From positions 1 through 64,000 of the forward strand of contig NZ_JASSVS010000002.1 of assembly GCF_030250645.1 (NCBI RefSeq): a stretch of 64,000 bases of DNA. The letters run 5' to 3'. Made by a program: the position numbers and the translations under genes. Numbering within the stretch: the first letter of the stretch is position 1; every line of letters begins with the position of its first letter. Shown piece by piece: positions 45,908-54,713 of this stretch. The notes under the pieces were generated by a model. That model saw only the letters and a program-made list of their open reading frames with translations. It made no database searches and had not been told where the DNA came from. The stretch comes from Marinobacter azerbaijanicus (GTDB taxonomy: Bacteria > Pseudomonadota > Gammaproteobacteria > Pseudomonadales > Oleiphilaceae).

Positions 45908-48637
45908 TTACAGGCCCACCAGGAACTCCAGCCCTTCTTCACTTGCGCGAATCTGGGCGCGTTGCAAGACTTCATTAAATATCAGTTCGAGAGCCGGGGT
46001 CAGGTTATCGGCCTCAACCTTGATCAAAGCGTCACCTTTGGACAGCCTGTCGGTTTTTTTCTTGATCAGCTCAATCTGAGCGTTGGTGTATCTTTCCTGC
46101 AGCTTGAATGATGCGTCCCGGCGCTCATTCTCTTTGCGGATCTGGCTGGCTACCTCGAATTGATCCAGGCGGCTGCCTTCGCCAAGCTGTCCGAAAAGGT
46201 CGCTGATTACATCACCGGTACTGGTGACCGAATCGCTGATACCGTCAATGATCGCAATGGCCTTGTTTGCTTCGGCTTCGATCTCGGCAGTATTGATCTT
46301 AACGTTGGCGCTGATCTGGGCAATCCGCTCATTGCTGGCGAATTCTTCAAGCTTGAGTTCGTACTCGTCCGTTTTCTCTATGAGATCCTTGGTTTTCTGT
46401 GCCGCGTCTTCCATTGATTTGCTGGATTTCACGATCGTGCCAGACCAGCCGTTTACTTTGCCGGTCGCGTCATCGTAGCTCAGCTCGAGATCCTTGTTGT
46501 TCTTTGCCAGGTCCCGGGTTGTTTCCCCAACATCAGCAAGTGCGCCTCCACTTTCTGAAACCCGGTTGGTGAGGTCTTCAAGGGCGTTGGTGGTTTCGCG
46601 CTGGCTGTCGGCTACGTCCTCGCCTGCATTGGCATTCTTCACCAGTTCAGCGGCACGGCGGTTGAGGGCGTCGATATCGAGCTCTGCGGATTGCTTGGTA
46701 TTGTCGAGGGAGTCGGCCAAACGGTCGTTGATCTCCCGTAGAGCGGCTGTTTCCTTGGCCGTTTTCGCAGCCTCTCCGGTCAGCTCTCCGAACTGGTCGG
46801 CAACGGACTGAATGTCATCCTCGTTCAGCCATTCGTAAATCTTGACGCCAAGGGAGCCACCAAGGGCCTGCTCCAGCTGTTCGTTCAGCCAGGTGCCCAG
46901 AGCGTAGCCCCCGGAAAAGCCGATGAGGGCGGTACCGATGATGCCGCCTTTGCCCACATTGCTGACGCTCTTTTTCAGCGTTTCGAGTTGGCCGGTGACA
47001 GCCTTGAAACCCTGAGCCCCTGCCAGTGCAGTCAGGCCGGTACCGATAGCCTCCAGGCCACCACCAAGGCTTGCGATGGCCGGCAGAATGGTGTCGATGG
47101 TTTTCGCATACCCGAGCAATTCACCAATGTTCTTTTTGGTGGCGCCGTCCAGGTCTTCAAACTTTTCAATCCCGGTGCCGATAGCCTGGAACAGGGGTTC
47201 GAGGCCTTGGGCAATGCCGGATGAAATCTGAACCAGGGCGGTAAAGGCATCCACGACACGCTGAAGGGCGCTCTCTAATCCCTCTACTGTAGATAGGTCA
47301 ATATCCCCGAACAGTCCGGTAAAGAGATCACCGAGCTCGTCGCCAAGGTCGCCGAATGCGTCCAGCAACTGCGTGAGGTCAAGGCCTGAGAGCGCCTCCG
47401 GGAAATTCTTTGCAATGGTCTGTAGCTTCTGGTCAATGTCCTGCGCGAGCCCCTCAAGGGCGTTCAGAATTGGCGAGAAAGCGCCGTCATCGAGTTTGAT
47501 CTCTGTGCCCAGCGAATTGAATATACTGGTCAGGGATTTGACGATGCTTCGGGTTTCGTCGGTGAGGCGTCCACCTACACCAATGAGGGCAGATTCAATG
47601 TTGTTGACCAGGGTCTGACCCAGAAGCCCCAGGGTATCTATCAGCTCTTGAGAGGCAGTTTTTGCGGCTCCGGTGTTCTGGGTAAACTTCAACAGATTTT
47701 CCGCGAACTTTTCAGCCGCATTACCGCCCAGAGCAAGTACCGGGGCCAGAGCTTCCACACCACCGAATAGAGTCTTGAGCGCCTCGGTATTGCCACCAGT
47801 TGCCTCGGTTGCGTCCTTGACGACACCTTCAAAGCCCTTGGCTTTAAGTGCAGCCCCGTTGAACTCAATGCCCAGCTCCGCTGCAAGGTCGGCAGCTTGC
47901 TTTGATGGGCCAATGATGGCGCTAATCGCTGCTCGGAGTCCGGTTATTGCTTCGGGGGTGCTGGTGCCAGTCTCTGCGGTGATGGTCGCAATGGCTGCGG
48001 CCATCTCCTCAAATGAGAGGCCGGCAGCTGCGGCAATGGGAGAAAGCCGGCCCATTGAGGCAGCCAGCTCCGGAATGGTTGTTTGGCCAAGCTGAACGGC
48101 GGTAAAGAAGTTGTCGGCATAATCGCCAGCTTCATCCGCTGATGCACCGAAAGCATTCATGGTGCTGACCAGGGCTCTGGTGGTATCGCCAAGATCGGCA
48201 CGCCCGGCAATGGAAAGAGTCTCAGCTTCAGCCAGAATTTCGAGCGAATTCTTATAATCAACGCCCGCAGAAATCGCGCTGTATGTGGCGTTGGTGATTT
48301 CGTCCAGTGATGCTGTAGAAGTCTCGGAGTAGGACAGGATCTGATCTTGGAAGTCCCGAAGGTTATCCGCCGGTTGTCCGATGAGCGTTGCGATTTCACC
48401 GAAAGCGGTGTCGAAGTCGTCTGATATTTTGACCGCGTAACCGGTAACACCGATGGCAGCGGCTGCCAAGGCTGCATCCAGTTTCACGATACTGTCAGTG
48501 ATGTTTGCCAAGGGGCCGGTCAGGTCGCCTACCCGGTTGGTCAGGCCGTCCAGGTTCTTGCCAACGGAATTGACGGCGCTGCCAGTGCGGTCTACGCCAC
48601 CAAAGATGATTTCAACGGTTTTGGAGGTGTCAGCCAT
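45908..48637 (-). CDS. phage tail tape-measure protein (TP901 type)
   Basis: A 909-residue, intact protein. The N-terminal 300 residues have the TP901 tape-measure core: SDDFDTAFGEIATLIG, DFQDQILSYSETSTASLDEITNATYSAISAGVDY, ALVSTMNAFGASADEA, then SMGRLSPIAAAAGLSFEEMAAAIATIT. A glycine-rich hydrophobic stretch (GIIGTALIGFSGGYALG) follows near residue 570, then coiled coils and a conserved-looking C-terminus. In phages this protein sets tail length and is ejected with DNA. By the usual 1.5 angstrom per residue it would specify a tail near 136 nm. AGAGGAAA lies before ATG 48637. No other tail gene is present. Confidence 0.88.
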   Translation of the reverse strand: MADTSKTVEIIFGGVDRTGSAVNSVGKNLDGLTNRVGDLTGPLANITDSIVKLDAALAAAAIGVTGYAVKISDDFDTAFGEIATLIGQPADNLRDFQDQILSYSETSTASLDEITNATYSAISAGVDYKNSLEILAEAETLSIAGRADLGDTTRALVSTMNAFGASADEAGDYADNFFTAVQLGQTTIPELAASMGRLSPIAAAAGLSFEEMAAAIATITAETGTSTPEAITGLRAAISAIIGPSKQAADLAAELGIEFNGAALKAKGFEGVVKDATEATGGNTEALKTLFGGVEALAPVLALGGNAAEKFAENLLKFTQNTGAAKTASQELIDTLGLLGQTLVNNIESALIGVGGRLTDETRSIVKSLTSIFNSLGTEIKLDDGAFSPILNALEGLAQDIDQKLQTIAKNFPEALSGLDLTQLLDAFGDLGDELGDLFTGLFGDIDLSTVEGLESALQRVVDAFTALVQISSGIAQGLEPLFQAIGTGIEKFEDLDGATKKNIGELLGYAKTIDTILPAIASLGGGLEAIGTGLTALAGAQGFKAVTGQLETLKKSVSNVGKGGIIGTALIGFSGGYALGTWLNEQLEQALGGSLGVKIYEWLNEDDIQSVADQFGELTGEAAKTAKETAALREINDRLADSLDNTKQSAELDIDALNRRAAELVKNANAGEDVADSQRETTNALEDLTNRVSESGGALADVGETTRDLAKNNKDLELSYDDATGKVNGWSGTIVKSSKSMEDAAQKTKDLIEKTDEYELKLEEFASNERIAQISANVKINTAEIEAEANKAIAIIDGISDSVTSTGDVISDLFGQLGEGSRLDQFEVASQIRKENERRDASFKLQERYTNAQIELIKKKTDRLSKGDALIKVEADNLTPALELIFNEVLQRAQIRASEEGLEFLVGL

Positions 48638-48718
48638 TGAGTGTTTCCTCTGAAAGGGTGCGAGGTGAGAGCAGCTTGCTCAATTGCCCGCATGGGGTTT
48701 TGGTGGCGAGGGCTTGAA

Positions 48719-48907
48719 TCACTGGCAGCCCCTTGTCATTTCAAATTTCTGAGGGCGCGGGCTCTGGCTGGTCAGATGGTCCAGCTCGATCAGCTTTGCA
48801 GCTGCGTTTACGTCGCCACTGTTCGCCGCATCTCTCAGGACCTTGTAGTAGTCGAGAATTGCGGATTTGCTTGGTCGGATATTCCGTCCGCCTTTGGGCC
48901 TGGCCAT
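48719..48907 (-). CDS. small basic protein upstream of the tape-measure gene
   Basis: A 62-residue protein starting MARPKGGRNIRPSKSAILDYY, followed by a helix pair (LRDAANSGDVNAAAKLIELD). The start resembles N-termini of small phage DNA-binding proteins, including some small-terminase relatives; that is a pattern impression only. ATG 48907 is backed by GGGAGGT. It is 81 bases before the tape-measure gene. Confidence 0.6.
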   Translation of the reverse strand: MARPKGGRNIRPSKSAILDYYKVLRDAANSGDVNAAAKLIELDHLTSQSPRPQKFEMTRGCQ

Positions 48908-48911
48908 GTGA

Positions 48912-49241
48912 TTACCTCCCAATTCCGTTCAGCTGGCTGTAAACCTTGCTCGCGCTCGGGTGAATGAGTCGGCCCCGCTTCAGCCTGCCGCCTTTTACTT
49001 CTGGCTTTGTTGGATTTTGCGGTTTCCCTGAAGCATCGTTCTGGCGGATCGAACGGGCCTCGATGCTGGCGATCACGCTCTCTTTCCAGGCTGATGCTTC
49101 TGCCAGGGTTGGGAGCTTTGGCTTCGGCAGCTGATTTTTGGCATCGACCATGGACTCGCGCTCTTCCTGATCCGCACCGAACCACCAGCGCCTGAGCTCT
49201 TTCGTTCTCCGGGTGAAAATGTCTTCTTGCTGAGTAGACAT
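48912..49241 (-). CDS. small charged protein of unknown function
   Basis: A 109-residue protein: MSTQQEDIFTRRTKELRRWWFGADQEER, a central helix with SAWKESVIASIEARS, and a basic C-terminal half. Not recognised. ATG 49241 has GAGAGG upstream. Its stop lies four bases from the start of the 48719-48907 gene, so these two and the tape-measure gene probably form one operon. Confidence 0.6.
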   Translation of the reverse strand: MSTQQEDIFTRRTKELRRWWFGADQEERESMVDAKNQLPKPKLPTLAEASAWKESVIASIEARSIRQNDASGKPQNPTKPEVKGGRLKRGRLIHPSASKVYSQLNGIGR

Positions 49242-49940
49242 CCAAAAACCTCTCACTACTGTTTATATACACAGTTATTGAACCATAAATAAGCATATAA
49301 TGCTATTAATCGGTGTTTTTGTAGCAGTACCTGCTTCAGAATGAATGTTAAGAGCAATTCCAGATTTTCGGGGGAAAGAAAGTGAGTTGCTGGCCTGGCC
49401 TGCCATGTTGCCTGCTGTTCGATTGAAGCTGCCCGCAAGGTCATCGAGCTTTTCGTTGCCGCAAATCAACCCGAGCGTTTTATAACCAGAATGATCAGAT
49501 GTAACTGATTGATTTTTCAGGCCTGATAAAACCCATCTGGTGAGGCGCCATGTACGCACGAAAATTTCTCGAATACCGCGTGGTTGCTCCGGCCCCGCGG
49601 GCTGGCCAGATCTCCAGGGGCCCCCCTGATTTCTGCGCATATACACGCGCCACCATATTGCTCTCATCTCGCTGTGCCTCGTCATGATCAAAATGTGTTT
49701 ACCTCTGTCCGTGAACTCTGAGACTGACTCGAGTGAAAAGCCGTGTGGACGTTCTGAGGGCGCTTCACGCTCATGTTCTGTTGTTCTGCCTGCCCCTCAG
49801 TCAGGAAGCGGGCGTCTTGTCCTTGCTTCTCTATCTGGCCAGGGGGTAGTGTCTGAGATTCGTAACGTCCATGTTGCATAGAGTCGCTGGCCCCTGTCTT
49901 GGAGAAGTAGACCAGCAACCTGCCGAGCAAATAGCCACGG
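49242..49940 (-). other. 700-base stretch with only uncertain frames
   Basis: No gene here can be firmly supported. Two overlapping minus-strand frames are open: 49275-49691 (up to 138 codons, with GGPWRSGQPAGPEQPRGIRE, a G/P/R composition seen in Ash/Icd-like frames of P4-type elements) and 49688-49879 (63 codons from an ATG at 49879). Codon use is not convincing for either. The segment 49241-49330 is AT-rich and should contain the promoter for the 48912-48719-tape-measure operon. Confidence 0.35.
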
Positions 49941-50174
49941 TCACTGCAGGCTTCTTGCGGAACGCCCACCTGCAGCCTGGCAATCAACATCATCGAAAAG
50001 GCTGGCGGCCTCGCTTTCGGTCAGTTGGCCCTGGTATTTCAGCAATTGAATCATCGCTCTGGCCATCAGGAAGAAATCTCTGTTGTCAGCTTTGGTTTTA
50101 GAGCCTTTCATCAGGCCATAAGCGTTACTCAGCGGGTGGCCCGGGTGAGTTTCGGTAAACTGGTTCATGTTCAT
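49941..50174 (-). CDS. small protein paralogous to the 45413-45673 gene
   Basis: A 77-residue protein, MNMNQFTETHPGHPLSNAYG..., with MARAMIQLLKYQGQLTESEAASLF, which aligns ungapped with the 45413-45673 product (15 of 48 identical). Unknown function. The two paralogues bracket the small-gene/tape-measure operon. An in-frame ATG two codons later is an alternative start. Confidence 0.6.
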   Translation of the reverse strand: MNMNQFTETHPGHPLSNAYGLMKGSKTKADNRDFFLMARAMIQLLKYQGQLTESEAASLFDDVDCQAAGGRSARSLQ

Positions 50175-50299
50175 AGTTCTGTCGCTCTCGGTCGTTTGGT
50201 GGTGCAGTCAAGATTGGTGATCTGGACACCAAGGCAAGGGACTTATTTTCCGCCTGCCTTGATGGGTAATCCGGTCCTCGTGATTTTCGAGAAATCCGT

Positions 50300-51298
50300 T
50301 TATGCCGCCTGATCCTGAATGCCTTTCACGATCTGTTCGATTCGCTCCCTTACGACGTCTTCATCAGTTTCGATTCTGATCCTCTCGAACTCGTGAATCC
50401 CTTCAGCATTGATCGTCAGCTGGACGCGGTAGCTGGCCAGGCTTTCGCCGTCACCTTCTTGAGCGGCAAGGTTCGAGGCAGTGGTGATCTCGGCAATTGC
50501 CCGCTCCATCCGTCCGGCGGCTTCCCTGAGCTGATCCAGACCGTCCTGGTAGATGCCCCGGGCATACAGGCTGACCATTACTCGGTAACCGCGTTCTGCC
50601 TCTGCGTGCTGATCTCTCAGGCTGTCCAGGTGCCTCTGGTACCCGCGTTGGGTGGATTCCGAGAGACTGGCGGTTTCCTCCAGATCCTCAAGCCGTTTCT
50701 TCAGCTTGTTCAGATCCGTGGTCACCTTCTTCAGGTCGGCCGGTGTGGCCTTTCCCATATCCGCATCAGCGGCCATCATGTCGCGGTCAGCTGAGAGCAG
50801 ATCAATCTTTTCCTTCAGTTCGGAGATCTGGTCTTCCATGGGGCTTTTCGCGGCCCGCTCAGCCGCTTCTTCAAGCTGGCGGATCTGGCCTTCAAGGCCG
50901 TCCAGTTCTCGTTTTGCAATGACCAAATCCTGAAGCTCTGCCTTCGGTGGATTGGTGAGCAGCTTGTTGAGCTCTACAGTCATGGCATCCATTTCTTTCT
51001 GCAGAGGTGCCACAATCTCTTCAGCCGCTTCCTGCTCTTTACCAATTTCCCGAAGTGCTGCTTCTTTCTCCAGCCTTTCCTGTTTGGTCATCCGGCCATA
51101 GCGGGTTTCAAAGCGTGCTCGAGGAGCATCTTCTTTATCGAGCTCGTTCTGGATGCTGGCCATCCGATTCTCGATCAAAGTTAATTTGCCCCTCTCATGG
51201 CTGAGTGCTGGGCCCTGCTCTTCAATCAGTCGCTGCAGTTCTTTGATCCGGGCCTGCATGGTTGAGGCTGATTTCAGGTTCATGGTTTTGCTGTTCAT
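50300..51298 (-). CDS. long coiled-coil protein of unknown function
   Basis: A 332-residue protein dominated by heptad repeats (about residues 10-270), rich in E, K, L and Q, ending in a short mixed segment (YRVQLTINAEGIHEFERIRIETDED). No signal peptide, membrane span or enzyme motif is seen. Coiled-coil proteins of this size in phage clusters include scaffolds and recombination partners, but nothing here decides. AGGAG lies before ATG 51298. It lies between the iteron region and the tape-measure block. Confidence 0.65.
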   Translation of the reverse strand: MNSKTMNLKSASTMQARIKELQRLIEEQGPALSHERGKLTLIENRMASIQNELDKEDAPRARFETRYGRMTKQERLEKEAALREIGKEQEAAEEIVAPLQKEMDAMTVELNKLLTNPPKAELQDLVIAKRELDGLEGQIRQLEEAAERAAKSPMEDQISELKEKIDLLSADRDMMAADADMGKATPADLKKVTTDLNKLKKRLEDLEETASLSESTQRGYQRHLDSLRDQHAEAERGYRVMVSLYARGIYQDGLDQLREAAGRMERAIAEITTASNLAAQEGDGESLASYRVQLTINAEGIHEFERIRIETDEDVVRERIEQIVKGIQDQAA

Positions 51299-51493
51299 CT
51301 GGGATTCTCCTGGCGCTGGGTGTGGCGCTCTCGATTCATGGTTTCAGGTTTTTTCGCCCATGCCGGTAAGGGCGTTGGGCGGTGTTCTCCATTTCGACTG
51401 CTTCTTTCAGGGCTTCGTCACCTCCGTAGGGTTGTGGGTTGCTTGGGTAATTGGATGGTCATAGCCTCCGGTTGGGGCTAATCCGGTGGTAAA

Positions 51494-51725
51494 GGGACGG
51501 CAGGGACGGAAGGGACGCTTTTTCCCATCGCGTCTACTATGAGAATTTTCCTTTTTTATCCATGAGCAACGTCCCTGAATAACTAACTGACAGTGTTTTT
51601 CGTTACACAAGGTATGAATAAATCCGTCCCTTGCGTCCCTTTTACTCTGAACCCCTTGTGTCCCAATGGCTGAGGCAGGGACGGTTAAACGCTGGTCTGT
51701 CCCTACTGCGTCCCTGATCTGTCCC
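51494..51725. other. iteron array, predicted replication origin of the element
   Basis: At least ten GGGACG/NGTCCC units lie in the 427-base gene-free stretch 51299-51725 directly after the primase gene. GGGACG is at 51494, 51503 and 51512 (9-base period) and 51678. CGTCCC is at 51570, 51625 and 51634 (9-base period) and 51709. TGTCCC is at 51659, 51698 and 51720; the last three sites (51698, 51709, 51720) have an 11-base period. A/T-rich blocks at 51541-51565 and 51593-51622 separate the groups. P4-type primase/helicases recognise iterons near their own genes, so an origin is likely. 51299-51490 shows nothing else. Confidence 0.65.
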
Positions 51726-54131
51726 TCACTCATAACAGTCACCTCGACGATTGCATTTCAGCCCGACAATGAAGCGCCGGCCATTGGACTTTTTCCGCTC
51801 AAATCCCAGTATCACCACACGGTCGATAAAGGATTTCTGCGTTAACCGGTTGTGAATGCCGTTGTCAGCGGCCCAATCCCGATAGGCATTGAACAGACGT
51901 TGCGGCTCTATTCGCTCAAGGTGGCTGGCTTCACAGTCCTGTTCGATAAACTGGGCCACCTGATCCGCTTCCAGGCGCCACTGGTCGCGGGCCTGCCTGC
52001 AGCTCTCCGGCATGGTGAATCCTTCTTGCAATGCATCTGCGTAGGCATCCAGGGCAAGCGTCAGGATTCCGGGGAGCTCTTCCATCAACCTGTTTTTCAG
52101 GTTTGGGTCGCAGTTGCCCATTTCGGGGGTGAACTTGTTGTTAAACTCGATCACCAAGGCACGGCGAAACAGTGCGCCGGAAAAGTCCCGCGTGTGGGGC
52201 ATGTGGTTGGTACCGAACCAGCACGTTGAGAAAGGCCGCATATCAAACGGGTCTTTGTTCTTGTGCTCTACGGTTGTTGGCTCGCCGGAAGTGATCCCTT
52301 TCAGCGCGTCGTCATCAATGACAGCGCCCTGTTTAATCTCGGTAACAATGTTGGCCAGCTTGTTGTGAAGGTGTGCCCGCTGAAACTTGTTATCGAATTG
52401 CGAGGGCTGTACCGCTGCCACGTTCTCACGCCCTGCCAGTGCTTCCAGCACGGATAGCAGAACGCTCTTACCGTTGGCACCACTACCCACCAGAATGATG
52501 AATCTCTCATGGTTGCAGTGAGCCATGAGCGTATAGCCCATCATCTCCAGCAGAGCCGTTGCCTTGTCTCCTGCGTCGGGATCACCCTTGAACACACTGG
52601 CCAGGAACTTAACGAACTGCGGCGCCTGGGCTTTGGGGTCAAACTCAACCGGCACTTGTGTTGTGCGGTAGTGCTCACGGTTATGTGGTAGCAGCTCCCA
52701 TTGCCCGGAATCGGACAACATCAGTTCACCGTTCGGCGTGTTTACGCATTCAACGGGGCCCATATCAAAGGCATGATTGGACCTGTAGATTTCAGTCCTG
52801 AACAGATCCGCAACGCTATCCACGTTGTTTTTCCGCACGGCCTCAACCTTGTCCACGATGTAGGCCTGCACCCACTGTTTGACGCTGCGTTCGTCCTGCT
52901 TGCTCCACACTCCAGAAGGCTGCCACCTGTAGACGAATGACTGAGTCGCCAACACGTTCTCGTTGCCGATTTCAGCCACCAAGCCGCACGCCAGTCCAAG
53001 ATCATCCGGGTCGCGGGCGTCATCGGTTTGTCGCTCCGCCTCCTGAATGGACCTAAAGGGCAGCTTGGTTGTATTGCGTATAGCCTCGTGAACTTTCCGC
53101 TTCTGAATGACCGGCAAGGCCGCACACTCAAGAATCAGCGCCTCGATTTCTTCGGGGTCAGTGTCTGGGGTGAATCCCTGAGCCGCTGAGATCAGCTCGT
53201 TGTATGTTCGGCGCTTGTTTCCTTGCTGATCGTATTTAAGTGCAATGGCTTTGAGATCCGCCCCCGCATCTGCAGCCATTTTTGCGACCGTTGCGAAAGT
53301 AATGCCGCTGCCCTGGCTGAAGCTTCGCCACTTGTATTCGATCTGCTCAAAACCGGGATAGCTGTCACCTGCGCTACTCCACTGGTCGGCAAGCATCAAC
53401 CCCTGCTCTGATCCCTGGAACTCTTCGTTCAGCGCCATCAATACGCTGAGCCAATCATCGTAATTTACGTTTGGGCTGATATAGCCAAGGATCTCGGCAG
53501 CTTGTGTTGATCCCGTTTCGCGCTCCATCTCAGTTCGACGTTTGGGCTCAATCGCCCTGGGCGGCTCCTTGCCGTTATGCCTGGCCACTGCATCAATGAA
53601 TGCCTGATCGACTTCCGCCAGTTCCAACACATGGCCTGCTTCCAGCAATTCCACTTCCTTGTGGGAACTTGGCGGCAACACGATGATCGAGCGACCCTCT
53701 GTGGCGGTTCTGCCAGTGCGAATGTCGATTTTGTGCGGCTCGTCTTTGGTGCTGAAACTCTGCATTACTGCATAAGTGCCGGGAGCCTTTCTGAAATAGT
53801 GGTGCTCACCCTTTCGCGTTTTGACGATCAGGTTCGGCTCGAGGTCGAATGCTTTCTCAAGGTTCAACATGGCGGCGCGGGCTTCGGGAGTGTCACCGTC
53901 CAGGATGAACAGATCCGCACCGACAATAGCGCCGAGTTGGTGGTCGGGATTCTTCGCCCAATGCTCTGTGATGGACTTATGATTGAGACCATCGAGCCAG
54001 TGTTGCCAGTAAACCGCTGTTTTCTTTGTCTCGGGATTTAGCGGTACCACGCCAAACCCAAAATCAAACCACCAGGTTGCGGCTTCTGCGCATGTTTCCG
54101 GTAATTCCTGTGCTTCCAGCAGCTCATTCAC
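51726..54131 (-). CDS. P4-type primase-polymerase/SF3 helicase
   Basis: An 801-residue replication protein. Residues about 10-190 are a prim-pol domain with metal-binding LFILDGD (75-80 region) and GEHHYF (about 108). A PriCT-like segment follows at 205-295. A D5_N/P4-type region precedes the SF3 ATPase with Walker A VGSGANGKSVLL (about 548), Walker B-like IVTEIKQGAVIDDDALK and GTNHMP sensor. It primes and unwinds the element's origin, without needing host DnaA/DnaB in P4. GTG 54131 overlaps the preceding stop by eight bases. Iterons lie just after its end. Confidence 0.88.
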   Translation of the reverse strand: MNELLEAQELPETCAEAATWWFDFGFGVVPLNPETKKTAVYWQHWLDGLNHKSITEHWAKNPDHQLGAIVGADLFILDGDTPEARAAMLNLEKAFDLEPNLIVKTRKGEHHYFRKAPGTYAVMQSFSTKDEPHKIDIRTGRTATEGRSIIVLPPSSHKEVELLEAGHVLELAEVDQAFIDAVARHNGKEPPRAIEPKRRTEMERETGSTQAAEILGYISPNVNYDDWLSVLMALNEEFQGSEQGLMLADQWSSAGDSYPGFEQIEYKWRSFSQGSGITFATVAKMAADAGADLKAIALKYDQQGNKRRTYNELISAAQGFTPDTDPEEIEALILECAALPVIQKRKVHEAIRNTTKLPFRSIQEAERQTDDARDPDDLGLACGLVAEIGNENVLATQSFVYRWQPSGVWSKQDERSVKQWVQAYIVDKVEAVRKNNVDSVADLFRTEIYRSNHAFDMGPVECVNTPNGELMLSDSGQWELLPHNREHYRTTQVPVEFDPKAQAPQFVKFLASVFKGDPDAGDKATALLEMMGYTLMAHCNHERFIILVGSGANGKSVLLSVLEALAGRENVAAVQPSQFDNKFQRAHLHNKLANIVTEIKQGAVIDDDALKGITSGEPTTVEHKNKDPFDMRPFSTCWFGTNHMPHTRDFSGALFRRALVIEFNNKFTPEMGNCDPNLKNRLMEELPGILTLALDAYADALQEGFTMPESCRQARDQWRLEADQVAQFIEQDCEASHLERIEPQRLFNAYRDWAADNGIHNRLTQKSFIDRVVILGFERKKSNGRRFIVGLKCNRRGDCYE

Positions 54132-54471
54132 CGCAACCCCCTGGCATCAGCACATATTCACCCACACGATGCAGACGGCCTTGAGAATCGGCGTCCTCTC
54201 TCCGGTTGGTGACGATGTCGTAACCGCGTTTACGCAATTCCATGACGCGGGCGGCGGGGTGCATGACATTAAGGAGGTGCCGGGCTTCCAGCGTTGTCAG
54301 TGATCGATGGTTTTGCAGGTAGTCCAGAATCCGGGCGCGTTGTGCCTCTGTCGAAAGGTCGCCAACATCGGGAAAAGTGTTATACTGTAACGGCTTGTCG
54401 AAAGCGCTCTGAGTAGTCCCCTCGCCGTTGATCTGCACAATCACGGCGGGGGCTTTAAGTTCATCGCTCAT
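54124..54471 (-). CDS. winged helix-turn-helix protein (HTH_39-like)
   Basis: A 115-residue protein. The core STEAQRARILDYLQNHRSLTTLEARHLLNVMHPAARVMELRKRGYDIVT is the phage-type winged helix in which a recognition helix follows LEARHLL. The ends are short and polar. It probably binds DNA for replication or control of this operon. Its ATG overlaps the previous stop (ATGA), and its end overlaps the primase start. Confidence 0.8.
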   Translation of the reverse strand: MSDELKAPAVIVQINGEGTTQSAFDKPLQYNTFPDVGDLSTEAQRARILDYLQNHRSLTTLEARHLLNVMHPAARVMELRKRGYDIVTNRREDADSQGRLHRVGEYVLMPGGCGE

Positions 54472-54713
54472 GCTTGAACCCTCCCCGCTTTAAATCTGCA
54501 AAGATCAGCCAAGGTCACAGCCTTACAGCCAGATACCTCCTGCACCGGTAAACGTCCATCCGATACAGCCGCTGCAATCTCATGGGCGGGTAGTCCAACG
54601 ACTTTAGGGGCTCGGCTCAGGGTTATGTACATCAGCCCATTGCCGTGATTGGTGAAAGTGCCGGGAGTGCGATTCTTGCGAATCTTGGCGGTGGTGTAGT
54701 TGGGTAGGCTCAT
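54468..54713 (-). CDS. small protein of unknown function in the replication operon
   Basis: An 81-residue protein. The C-terminal half VGLPAHEIAAAVSDGRLPVQEVSG followed by VTLADLCRF looks like a helix-turn-helix with a short strand pair, similar in layout to excisionase/AlpA-type proteins, but I cannot place it. It overlaps its neighbours by four bases on each side, so translation is coupled. Confidence 0.6.
   Translation of the reverse strand: MSLPNYTTAKIRKNRTPGTFTNHGNGLMYITLSRAPKVVGLPAHEIAAAVSDGRLPVQEVSGCKAVTLADLCRFKAGRVQA

Noticed and set aside
49684-49881. Plus-strand frame of 65 codons in the element gap
   Set aside because: It is opposite to the direction of the surrounding operon, with serine-rich shadow-like composition and no ribosome site.
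51494-51725. Short repeats resembling a CRISPR array
   Set aside because: The repeat unit is only six bases, occurs in both orientations with irregular spacing and has no cas genes; iterons fit better.
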